From Glycine soja (lineage: Eukaryota; Streptophyta; Magnoliopsida; Fabales; Fabaceae): a stretch of DNA of 64,000 nt. This document shows, one piece after another, positions 1 through 11,500 of the stretch (within the stretch, counting starts at the first letter, position 1; the number at the start of each line of letters is the position of its first letter). Both the position numbers and the translations under genes were made by a program. Where the stretch lies: positions 49,094,111-49,158,110 of the forward strand of contig NC_041003.1 in the NCBI RefSeq assembly GCF_004193775.1, in the 5' to 3' direction. The notes beneath the pieces were generated by a model. That model searched no databases and was not told the origin of the DNA. It was given only the letters and a program-made list of their open reading frames with translations.

Positions 1-2100
1 ATAGATGACACATGAATCTTGAAGAATATTAAGTATATGTATGATAAGAAAAAAAAAGTATGGTAAACAATAGAATAAAAAAGAAAAGAGTCTAACAAAA
101 TCTTAAGAGTTTGGATGAGATTGTTTGATAGATGTTTTATACTAAAAAGTTTCATGAAATCCATCAAAAATTTTCTTAAAAAACAATCCATTAAAATTTG
201 TATATTTTTAATATCAAAAGACTTTTTATAAGTTGTAAAAAATCTTAATTAAATATTACTAATTTTTTTTTATTTTCTTTAAAAAATCTTTAAAGTCTTA
301 ATTGAATACCACAAAATTTATTTATATCATTTAAAAATCTTAATTAAATACCACAAGCCTTTTTGATAAAAAAAAAAAATCTTTTAAAATCTTAATCCAA
401 TACACCCCTTAAATAATTAAATACATTCACAAGATAAGAAACATCCCGTTTAAGTTAATTTTTAACTTATAAGAGCTTTCAATTAATGTAATATCTTGCT
501 ACAAGTTTTTTGAGACAGAAATGCTGAATTTCTAAGTTTATAAGCATTAAAAGAAAATAAATAAGAATGTTTTTTAAAGAAGTTGAAGTATAAGTAATTT
601 TAATTTTATAAAAAAAAACTCATTTTACCTCATTAATTTATTTTATTTCTTCTTTTACAAGTATCAATTCAAAAACTAAATTAAATTAAAGATAACATTT
701 GCTCATTTTGCTTTCTGGCATACGACTCTTTACCAACAAGGGTTGCAATGATTTTTTTCCCCATTATTATTCATAACCAAAAGCTTCATCTTTTGATTTG
801 AACTGTTCACCAAAAAAAATCTTTTGATTTGAACTGATGTAACCAAAAGCAATAAAACCTAGCTAGCTCCAATTAAAGGATCTAAAATCGACAATAATCA
901 GAAGATAAGTTCAGCAATCTGTTCTTAGATTAGTGAAAGCTTGCCCTAATAAAAGTTTCTAGGTATTTAGATCACCTACTGAAACAGAAGCTGTAAATGC
1001 TACGGGATCAGGAAATTAACATGGGGAAAAAATAGAATTAAATCGCACAAAGCCATCGTGATAAATTTTGAGGTCTTTCATTAACATGCAACTTTTTTTA
1101 GGAACCCTTCACCTGCCTCAAACTGTATTGAATAATGTCTTTATGTACAATTAAATTCAATGGTAACCATTAAGAATAAGTGCAAAGGGGGGACCATACC
1201 ATATAGTAGTAAACCAAAACCAAGCAAAAAGGGAAATGCGATCATATTCATCTATATATGAACATCAACTTCTGTCCTAAAATATAGCACTATGTGGAGC
1301 TTAAATGTGGAACAATTGGTGGACTGTGGACATCTATTTGCCATGCATGCACATACACATTTATATAAGCCCAAAACATAATTAAAAAAATGATTTAGGA
1401 ATATGAACCGGAACGACAATACTTCTGAAAAGTGCAATGCTAAGTAAATTAGGAGCCTTCAAAAGTAACATATATATAATAATGATACAAGGAATCCAAT
1501 TATTACCCCAACTAAAAGGATTTCAATTTGCTGTGAGACGACTATGCTCACACGGAATTAGAAAAAATATGACCCCAATTAGTCATGTATATATACCTTC
1601 TAATTAATCTCTGCCAGGGACTTGACTTCTGTTAGATTTAATTGTTTTACAACGAGATTAAGCCATTGTGTTTTAATAAGATTAGCACTATTGGACTTTT
1701 TCCTGACAAACTCTAATTTCTTTATCTTACCATTGAATATAATGCTCACTCGTATATTGTATCGATTAAACTCTAAATTTTGGAGTAGAGAAGACTACGT
1801 ACTTTTGTTATAGTAAATTGATTTTCAGTAGCATCTGTATCACACAAGGCTAGATAAATACCTTAAGTGGTAAATCAAAAAGAAAGATAAAAAAAAAAAA
1901 AAAACCAAAACTAAGCAATGGATACAATTTTGGTAGCCGCAAGGTCCCACATTATTTAAATTCAAGGTCACGGCTTATCTACAAACATTTTCTTTTCCTC
2001 TCTTCTCCGTTTCCTTCTTCTTGTTTGGTCCTAATAGCCGCAATGACACTCACATCAGCACCACCATTCTAAATCAAAATCCCCTTTTGTGTGTTGACCT
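1..2100. other. AT-rich intergenic DNA, no gene seen
   Basis: No reading frame resembling a known protein and no RNA gene was recognised. The stretch near 230-420 repeats the theme AAATCTTAATTAAATACCAC and ends in CCAATACACCCC, which looks like a decayed MITE end. No boundaries could be set. Confidence 0.5.
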
Positions 2101-2635
2101 AAATCAGAAACAATGACACGGTTCCGGCCCCATGGTCATGTGTGTGATGGTGGTGGTTTGAATTGTGGGAAAGAAGACCCGATGATGACCACCTGCAACA
2201 TGCAAAAGAAGGAAAGGGAAGAAGAAAAGGAGAAGAGAAAAAGAAAATAGCACTGCCACCGGAAATCGTCTTTGCCAGAAAAGGAACCTTGTTCAGATGC
2301 AGAAATTCCATCCATGATAAAATGATACACTATGCCTCCAAAGCCTGCCACTACTGTGCCTACATCATTACCACCACCTCTTTTGCCTCCTCCACCTCCT
2401 GGTAGTATACATTTATCATGGTTGCCAAATGAGAATGCATTACATTTGATTATAAGGTTAAAACCTATGACTTGGTATGATTCTCCTAAACAAAAGCTTC
2501 TTAAACAGTAACATAATTTCTAAAATGCAGGTGTAGCTTCCTTTGAGTGTCTTCAATAGTAGTTGTGTTCTCATGCTGATTTTGTTTCCGTGGGAAATTT
2601 CTCATTCTAAAATTGTCAAAGCCTTGATGTTTCAG

Positions 2636-2964
2636 GAAAAGATTATTGATGAACTGGGTAATGAGATGGACAATACATCTAATCGTCTAGCTAGATTTTG
2701 TCCAAGTGAGTTTCTGCTTCGAGTTTTCATTATTGCATTAAAATGTATGATCTATTTGGCTGATTGTTGTGATTAATTAGTAATAATATATGGAGAAAAT
2801 TTTTTAATGCTGAATGTGAAAGTTGAAGTGTGTCTTATTGTTTATGATATCAGAAATAAGTGACAATGGTCATGAAGAAGGCTAGTACAAAGGGCCATAT
2901 CATGATGATATTGGGTTTGCTGGCGCTATTCATTTTCCTCTTTATCTTAGTTTTTTTCACCTAG
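2636..2964 (+). pseudogene. SYP61-like Qc-SNARE (syntaxin) C-terminal fragment, broken
   Basis: Two exon-like blocks encode the end of a plant SYP61-type syntaxin. Block 1 (2636-2705) reads EKIIDELGNEMDNTSNRL, the end of the SNARE helix. Block 2 (2854-2964) reads VTMVMKKASTKGHIMMILG followed by a hydrophobic Leu/Phe/Ile anchor and a stop, the normal C-terminal membrane anchor. The intron between them keeps GTGAGT and CAG. Two lesions are visible. CTAG is duplicated at about 2687-2694 (CTAGCTAG), shifting the frame just before the expected DFVQ. Codon 2 of block 2 is TAA (2857-2859), where the family has a basic residue. No N-terminal Habc region or start exon was recognised upstream. SYP61 acts at the trans-Golgi network in vesicle fusion, but this copy should not make a working SNARE. 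The retained intron points to a partial genomic duplication, not a retrocopy. Confidence 0.8.
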
Positions 2965-4894
2965 TTATTGAGACAAACTTTGTCAACGCTCTAATGAAAA
3001 AAGATCTAAAGCTTTTGGAAAAATACAATATTATTGGAAGATTCAATGTTTAAAAAATGAATGGAGATCTCTTTGGTTTGTCAAAGGCAATAGAAAATTT
3101 TAATTATGATTAAAAGAAAAGCAATGTACTTGGAAATATCAAAAGGGAATTTTGTTTTATAATAATATTACTAATAATTTATAAACAATAAACCATCTCA
3201 ATAGATAACGAGCAATGTAAGTTTTTTATTATATGACTTTTACTTATTATTAAAATTTATAAGTACAAATTAATATTTTTACTTATAGTTAAAAATTATA
3301 AATATAAGTTAATGACTTTTACCTACACATTGTAAATTGTAAGAATCATATATAGTGACAATCAAATATAGTTGTAAGTGAAAATAAATTTGTGGGTAAA
3401 ACTTCTATTGACAGCCTATATAATTCATCATCATACATTCCCTCAAAGTTGATGGCCAAAATATATGCAGGACAAAGTTTTTAATATATTTATCTAAGCA
3501 TTTTTAATATCTAGTGATAATTTTTGTCCTTATAAATAAGTGATTTTTATTGTAGTGCTTGTATATATATTCAGAGATGCACTACAAAATTTATGTTAAA
3601 TGAAGTGGTGTTTGGAAACGTGGTAAATCGTGTAGAAAAAATTATGGTAGCCTTAAAAACGTGATGAGAGACCATAATTTTCTTAAATCACCACAAAATC
3701 AAACACTGAAAATTGATTTTAAAAAAACGTGACAGCGTTAACGTTACGTCGAATAATATAATATGTTTGGGTATGCACTAAACATATACAATGTTAAACG
3801 CATGTTTAGTTTAGAAATTAATTTTAAGAGATAATTGTTTAAAAATAATTATTCTAAAATAAAATAAATTAAATGCACACGTGAAATCATTATTTTGGCT
3901 ATTGTATCTTGTCTTTCCAGTATTGCAGCATCATACACATATTGTATTTCGAAAAATTCATTCCATAATATAAATTTAGAATCCAAAATGGATTTTTCAA
4001 AATGTAACGTGAGATGAAGGATGCAGCAGTGGAAATGCAGCAAATAAATGTCCATTATTTCTATGTACAAGCTCACTACAGTGGCCATTTTCATATTTTT
4101 TGTTTTCCATTCAAAATTAAAATGGCAGTTTTCAGCCCAGTTTGTGTGTGGTACTGCTTGTTGTATTAGCAAGGTAAACTATAAAGTAAGGCTAAAAGAT
4201 TCTTCAAATATATAGTAGTCAATTTTTTACCATTTCGAAAAGCAATATATATAATTAAAGGCATCTTCCTTTTGTGTCAGATAATGTAAGAGTTGTTATG
4301 ACAAGTATTTTTCTAAGGCAAATTCAGTTTCATGGGTAAAATAAGATGTGTAGTGTGAGTTTATCTCAATTCGTTTTCAAATTTTTGTCAACTACTTATA
4401 TATTTACAAATAAGACGTATAAACTCGCCTACGACGCACAGGTACGTACGTACACACAACTTACAGGGATCCAGATCCTCTGCACCATTTTTATGGTTGT
4501 TGGGTGAATCTTGCGGATGAGTATAAAAGCTAACGGAACCTAACAATTTTTCTACTTAATTACTTCATTTGTTTTATGTGCAGGAGTTGGCTCTACAAAT
4601 GTGAATATAGGAAGTGCCCATCTCCAATAATAAAAATAAAAATATTATTTTCCATATATATCCATTAAATTTAGTAATAATTACTTTTTAATTAAACTAT
4701 GTTTTTAATATACATAAATTTATATAAAAAAATTCATATATTTAATAAATATATATTTTGTTTATGAATATACTATACTTAATAATATTATAAAATTTAA
4801 TATATATTATATTGAATAAATACAATAATTAAAACTATATCAGAAAACACCCTTATTTTTAAGGAATGATAAAAATAATAAAATGTTCATGTAG

Positions 4895-4962
<68 letters not shown>

Positions 4963-5890
4963 TTGTAATATTAATAAATTTAACTAATATATTATCATTA
5001 TTAATAAATACAAAAATTAAGAGTAAAAAAGGGATATAAATTGTGTACTAAATCATTTTTAAATATCTTAGAATATAATATTGAAGCTGCAGCGTGAGAA
5101 TAAGATCATATAGAAAGAATTAAAGAGGGAAATGGGGGGAAGAAGTAGAGTAACATGGCAGTAGTATATATAAAGAAGTATGAGGGAGGCCCCCCTAATC
5201 CTTTTCTCTTCATCCTCCTTTCAATGCTCATATGAACACAGTTTTCCTTCACGCACACTACTATAACGGTCACTCTTTTTCATTTCATTGTGTTTATGTC
5301 TAACATGTTGTGATCATTGCGATGTGTGTCTATTTTTTATGTGGTCAAAACTTGTTTTGGAAGCAACCTAGCAACAAATAAATCAGGATGCTGTCTAAAA
5401 AATGATCTAACTATATTGTAAATGGGCAACTTCTATGAAGAAATAACCGACTTGGAGATAACTAATATGGAATTAACCTAGAATCAAATAGATCGGAATG
5501 TGGCTTTAATCCCAACAATTGAGAAGCTTAGACTAACACCTAGGGGCCATGCTACTCAAAATGAATCACAATCAATGACACCTCCATCACATCTAATCAC
5601 AGTTGGATAATTGATTTTCCTACCTTAGTGTGCGATATAAAAAACATATTGTTCTTATTGGACTTGGTGAGCACCGCCATTGGTAAAAGAATATGTAAAT
5701 ATTTTGAAATCTATCTTAATATTGTGTTTGCTATGATCCACGTGATGTGAAATAAAACATTATGCAATTTTTTTTAAAATGTAAGAAAAACTTATATTTT
5801 AATTTATGAATTATGAAACAGGAGAAAAGAAAAGGGGAGGGGGAAGGAAGTTAATTGATAAAATTTCTTCAACAAGAGTTAATTCATAAA
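2965..5890. other. intergenic, AT-rich, no gene recognised
   Basis: No supported coding region. It holds a long (AT)n tract and, at 5165-5215, a TATA-like element followed by a pyrimidine-rich stretch without a recognisable gene (see findings). A 107-codon open frame on the minus strand (3849-4172) has no family signature and is not called. Confidence 0.5.
4897..4957. repeat. (AT)n microsatellite, about 30 units
   Basis: Uninterrupted AT dinucleotides in an AT-rich intergenic stretch. Confidence 0.95.
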
Positions 5891-6148
5891 AGGTTTAAAC
5901 ATATTTTTTTCCTCTAATTTAATTTTTTCATTTTTATTCCTCTAATTAGTCCTTACAAAATATAATTATTTTAAATATTTTAAATGATGTTTTTTCATTG
6001 TTCAATACATATTTTTTTAATGTTGAAAGTGTTTTAAAAAATACTGAAAATAACAGTCATATTTTACAAGAACTAAAATAAAAAAACTTATAGGAAAAAA
6101 ATAAAAAAATAATAAATTACAAAAACAAAAAAAATATATTTTAAGCCT
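5891..6148. mobile_element. MITE-like element, copy 1
   Basis: The ends form an imperfect terminal inverted repeat: AGGTTTAAACATATTTTTTT on the left, and AGGCTTAAAATATATTTTTT when the right end is read in reverse complement. The inner arms also mirror each other (AGTCCTTACAAAATATAATT on the left; the complement of ATATTTTACAAGAACTAAAA on the right). A related copy lies at 62087-62297. There is no coding capacity. No clear target-site duplication was found. Confidence 0.6.
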
Positions 6149-6249
6149 CGATAAAATATCTAATGTGAAAAATGTCATTCTTTTGAAATTAATGGGAAGA
6201 CTATGATTGATTTGAAATAAATAAGAGAAAAATGAAGATATGACAGTTT

Positions 6250-6257
6250 AAAAAAAA
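6250..6257 (-). terminator. Pol III oligo-T terminator for tRNA-iMet
   Basis: A run of eight A on the plus strand is T8 on the tRNA strand, about 25 nt past the tRNA 3' end. This is the first oligo-T tract that could stop RNA polymerase III. Confidence 0.6.
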
Positions 6258-6281
6258 TAACACCGGAAGCCTTCTCCTTTT

Positions 6282-6353
6282 TATCAGAGCCTGGTTTCGA
6301 TCCAGGGACCTGTGGGTTATGGGCCCACCACGCTTCCGCTGCGCCACTCTGAT
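6282..6353 (-). tRNA. initiator tRNA-Met (CAT)
   Basis: The minus strand folds into a complete 72-nt cloverleaf with no intron. The acceptor stem is ATCAGAG/CTCTGAT, the D stem GCGC/GCGT, the anticodon stem GTGGG/CCCAC with loop CCCATAA, and the T stem CCTGG/CCAGG with loop ATCGAAA. The anticodon CAT is at 6321-6319. Three marks identify the initiator rather than the elongator Met tRNA: the terminal A1-U72 pair, the three G-C pairs closing the anticodon loop, and A in place of T in the T loop (AUCGAAA). The discriminator base is A and CCA is not encoded. A CAA motif sits 8-10 nt upstream of the 5' end, as in many plant tRNA genes. The gene looks functional. Several retroelement remnants in this window carry a primer-binding site complementary to the 3' end of this tRNA species. 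Confidence 0.95.
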
Positions 6354-6459
6354 TTTTTATTGTCGTGTTACATATTATTTTAATTATTAGCATTTTTTCT
6401 TGCAGGGTGCTGTTTTTTTGTTTGATTGAAGATTTTGCATAATCGGTAATCACCAAGGC

Positions 6460-8400
6460 CCACGAATATTTTTTGTTTGAATCTTATTGGATGGCGTGGT
6501 TTTCCAAACTTTTTCGTTTTTCCGTCTACTAGCCAAACTCTTCACGACATCGTTGCCAAGAAAATATGTTCCTTGCACGATTAGCCAACATAGGAACAGG
6601 ATTCAATAAACAGATAAAAAATGGCATAAAGGGAATATGCCAAACCTCAAGCTTCGAATAAATCCTAAATATTCTATTTATAATTAAAGAAATTATGCTT
6701 ATCAAATAGTGGTGTTGAGCATTATTTGTAATTTATGGAAAGCTAGTTGTAGTTTAAATAAATAAAAAACTAAAATATATTTTCCATTCTCGTAAATATA
6801 AAAATGTTGAGACTTCATCCTATAAAAATTTTAGTATGTTTGGCAAATTAAAAATCTATTACTTTTTGACCCAAATATAGATTTAAATTATCTTTAATAT
6901 GTTTTAATTAATTTTATCTTTTAAAATATTAAATAATAACTACTTATTAAGAAAATAAAATGTATTACTTTAAAATTTTGAATAATAATTTATTTAGATG
7001 GAAAATAAACTAATTAAAAAATTCAAATTGTATAAAATATCAAAATAAATATTAATTTTTCTTAATAAAAAATAGTTTCACGAGTTGTTCAGTTACCCTT
7101 TTTTATCATCTTATAGTTTTGCGGGTCAAAACGAAGTGGGATGAAGAGGATTATCTGGTTGAAAATTCTAACTTACCCCGTCTAATAAAAAAGGAGGTCA
7201 AAACAACAAGTTGACATGACCGGTCCAACTTATTTTGTCACCCATAAATTTTTTTATGCCCCAAAAAAGAAAAAATAGAAAGAACAACTAATGTATAAGG
7301 AACAAGACTCCCAAGCATCCCCTGTTAACTTAGACTTAACATTCAGTGGATTTGTTTAAACTTAACAAAAATAATTTTTACAAAAACATTTTTTTATATA
7401 AGTGTTTTTTAAGAAACAAATATGATTTACTTATTAAAACAAGTATAAAATTATTTTTTAAAACATAAGCAATATAGACAAATATATTAACAAACAAAGA
7501 GTTCCTTATTTTATTAAAATAAATATTTATTTTAACAAATAAGTTTAAGTAAATTAGTTCATTACCTGAACTTTAAAGGATTTTAATTATTTTTTAGTTA
7601 AATAAAGTGTTTGGATAAAAAAATTTAAAAAAAAATTGAAATTTCAATATTTTGTTAAGATATTTTAATTAACTTAAATATTAGGATTTCAAATTCTTTA
7701 AAAAATTAAAGAATTTGAAATTCTTTTTTAAACCTAAGACACAATCCACAGCGACTCCTTTCTTTCTTGCAATAATTCTTTCATTCTTTTCTCTTTCTCA
7801 ATTGTGATTTCTCAATCTCTCTCTTTAAGAACTCTAACTTCTTCTCTAAAATATAATTTATCCGTCTCACGATATTAGTCTCTCTCACTCTCTCGTCTAA
7901 GGATTATATGACTTTTTCTTGTTCATATTTATTTCAATCTTATTTTTACTATTTGGTTTTATTAATTTGCATTTCGTGATAACTAATTTGTTAATTTTTA
8001 TTAAAAAACATCAAATTCACAATTTTTTTTTGTTTCCATTATTTCTTAATCCCTCATCAACCTTATATTTCTCTATTTCTCTTTGTCTTAGAGTATGCTT
8101 GAACAAAAGATGTCGATCCTGCTGCCACAAAACTTTAATCATCTTAATCACTATAGGATAGCAATAGTAAGTAAATTCCACTCCATATTTTATGAAGTTA
8201 AGAGAACACTCAGAATCAATAATATTGTCTTAGTTAATCTCAGTTAAGTTCCTAATGGTATGCGATTGAATCATAGCGTAAAAATTTAGTATCAGGACAT
8301 TTTTTTTTCTAATATTATCACGTAAAATTATTTATATTTATTTATTCATTGTTACAAACTTCAATTTTAATAAAGATAAAGACGAAAAAATTCCAATAAT
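6460..8400. other. intergenic, AT-rich, no gene recognised
   Basis: No coding region supported. 7740-7905 is rich in CT (CTCTCTCT-type tracts). 7595-7745 has self-complementary AAATTTCAA/TTGAAATT segments suggestive of a decayed MITE, with no firm ends. Confidence 0.45.
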
Positions 8401-8509
8401 TTGTATGCCAAACAAAATGGAGTGAGGAGCAAATGCGAAGTATCCAAAGTTGACTCTGGAAACATTCAAAAGAGTTTCTTCTCCTTTCTTCCATCGTGCC
8501 ACGGCGAAG

Positions 8510-11500
8510 ATGAAGATAGCGTGGCTTCTGCTGCTCCTCCTGGTATCAGTGTCCGTTCAAGTTTGGGCCCTGAAATCGCCGTTTCACCCGCGAGACGTAC
8601 TTCCTCTGCTTCCCAAACAGTTGTCGTGGCCCATCCTCAATCGCCTCCACAGCGCGGTGGATCTCCTCCCCGTCTTCGTCGGCGCCGCCTCTTCTCCGGA
8701 CGACAATCTCAAGTGGAAAGGTGCATGCTTCTACGAGAACAAAGCCTGGATGGTGTTTCACAACAAGAGCGGCACTCAATTTGGCGGTGGAACCCTTCAC
8801 CTAAAGGTCGCTTCCTTCTCAAGTGTTGGAAATCTAGGTCACTTTTTTTTGTTGAAAAAAAAATCAAATTTTATGATAAGTCATTCTTGTTGTAATGAAC
8901 TTTATTTTATAGTACTAATCGGTGAAGGACTAGATCAACATCGTTTGGTGAAATCTTTATACCGAGTGGTTAACGGAAACTGGTCATATTCATGACATAT
9001 TTCGTAGTAGTTTTTTTTACTTTAAAAAAATTGCTTAGGGAGTAGGTGTGATTAAGACTTAAGAGTATTTTCTTAAATATTGGAATGCCATAGATTATGT
9101 TTTGTGATTGAGTTGTAATTTGGTGGATTTTGGTTGGACGTGTTGTCATTTAAAAGGTTCAGAAATCTGCCTTTGGCGGTCACCTAGCTTGTATTACATT
9201 ATTATAGGAGATTAAGTTAAGTGGATTTAATGTCGCTCGGTATTTTGTATTAGTCATTGGAAAATGTTTGATGAACACCCAAGAACCTATTCATTACCTA
9301 GAGAGAGAGAGAAAAAACATAGGCATGATAGGGTTCATGATGTGATAGGAAGAGAGAAATAAAGACAAATGAGAGGTGTCGATGGGGTGTTTAAAATAAA
9401 TGGTGGTTCATGTATCATTTCTCTTAGTCATTAGAGTAGTGAAACTCTTACACCCCATTTTTGGGTGTATGGGTGGAAGGAAGAGAGAAAGAGATTGAAA
9501 AACTAAAGAGAGAGAGAGAGAAACTGATGGATATGACAAATGATGCAATGGAAAATAAAAAGAGAAATAGGAAGAAAAATAGGATAGAAGTGAGATGGAA
9601 GAGAAGTTGGGTGTATGTTTAGTATTTTCCTAGTCATTATTAGTCTATGCAGTTCTATAATTGTATTTTTTTTCCTCCCTCTCTCTCTCTCTGTGCATGT
9701 ATGGATTTGGGATTCAGCGGAAACTGATTGATTATTATCTATGTGCTTATCTAGGTTAGCAATGCTCACAGTTGGACATGCATGGATCTTTATATTTTTG
9801 CCACCCCTTATCGTGTAACATGGGATTATTATTTCCTGGCCCGGGAGCATACGCTTGAGATCAAAGAGTGGGAAGGGAAAGCTGAGTACGAGTATGTAAG
9901 TGACCATCTTTCTTCTGTACACTGTCACTAAGTAGAGAGGCTGTCAATACTTGAAACACACATTTTTGTTTTGGAGATCCTTACCCTCTTTGCAATCAGG
10001 TAAAAAACCATGGGTTATCAATTTTCCTCTTGCAAGCTGGGATGTTGGGGACCCTTCAAGCACTTTGGGAGGTCTTCCCTCTATTTACAAATACTGGATG
10101 GGGGGAGAACTCCAATATTAAGTTTTTGGAGAAACATATGGGAGCTTCTTTTGAAGTGCGCCCTCAGCCTTGGGTTACAAATGTCAGTGCTGATGACATT
10201 CATTCTGGAGATTTCCTTGCCGTTTCGAAAATTCGAGGTCGGTGGGGTGCTTTTGAGACTCTAGAGAAGTGGGTTAGTGGAGCTTATGCTGGCCACACTG
10301 CTGTTTGTCTAAGGGACTCCAGTGGGAAGCTTTGGGTTGGAGAGTCAGGACATGAAAATGAAAAGGTAAAATATTTAAGTTCCATTATATCTATTGGTTC
10401 TGTGCAAGATTTATTATATTTCATAGGACCGTTATCAGTATCATACAATTCACGATACGAAGACATACAATTCAATTCGAGCAGTTGGTGACTCAAATCC
10501 TTGAGTGAATCATTTTGGTGCTTGAATCACCCCACGAATAGCAGGAATCACATAGGAATTGTAGGTTGCACATGAATCATGTGATTTTGGTGCAAGCGGC
10601 CACACACCAAAGTGGTTTGGGTCATGCAGGACCCGGTTTTGAAGAACCCTAAAATTGATATTCCCACCCCCCTCCCCCTGAAAAATTAGTGAAAATGAGA
10701 GGGAATTGGCCAATTCTTTCCCTCTAATCAATCACAGGGCAGCTCATTGTCTCCTTTTTTCTACTCATTCTTCTTGTCTTCTACTCTTCTTTACCTCTTC
10801 CAACCTACCCTGCAAGCTTGGTGGTCCCCTCCTATTTAGGGTGGTCATACGAATTTGAGCAGCTACTGGTTTTTTGTCCTTATGGCTATTAAGATTTGGT
10901 GATTTTTTTTTTTTGGTTTTGAAGCTTATATGTCACTTTGTTAGCCATTTGACATCAAAATGCTAATACACACACACACATGTATGTTTTGACTTTTGAT
11001 ATGTTTATTTATGTTAAAATGCTCCTAGATTTATGTTTTATAATGAATTTGTGCTTTTATGTCCTATTTAGTTGTATATGTTATGTTTTATTATTAATCG
11101 TACAGTTCAATTTGCAATTTGGAAAATAGGCCTTTCGATTAATGATTTGAAAGTCAATTTAACTACCATGTTCATAGTAATTTCTTGATAATTTCGTTAA
11201 TATTTTATATTTTCTTCCTTAAAAAAATTAGCATTTTTAGAATCCTATGCAATGCTAAGGTTTTGATATAGTTTATGAAGAATTGTTTTAAGTTCCTTAA
11301 GTTTACCATTTATCATCAGAATAGCAAGATTATGCTCTCAGTTTCAGTTTGAAATTGTGATAAAAAATTAGTGAATGGTATTTATCATGTTAACATACAT
11401 AGATTTTCTTTTATGACAAATAATTCAACATGGTAGTTTGATTGTTTGAGAAATGATGGTAAATGTATAGTGGTTTGTCAACTCTGCAGCGGCATTTGGG

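Noticed and set aside
2163..2405. Proline-rich frame near 2334-2400 as a gene
   Set aside because: Short, unsupported by splice signals or homologous motifs; may be chance.
3849..4172. 107-codon open frame on the minus strand
   Set aside because: No family signature, AT-driven composition, no splice or promoter context; likely chance.
6175..6456. 93-codon open frame on the minus strand across the tRNA
   Set aside because: It reads through the tRNA-iMet gene and is a shadow of it.
8450..8509. Upstream start for the amidase-like gene
   Set aside because: The frame is open from 8450 but that codon is TTG. The first ATG is at 8510 and begins a signal peptide.
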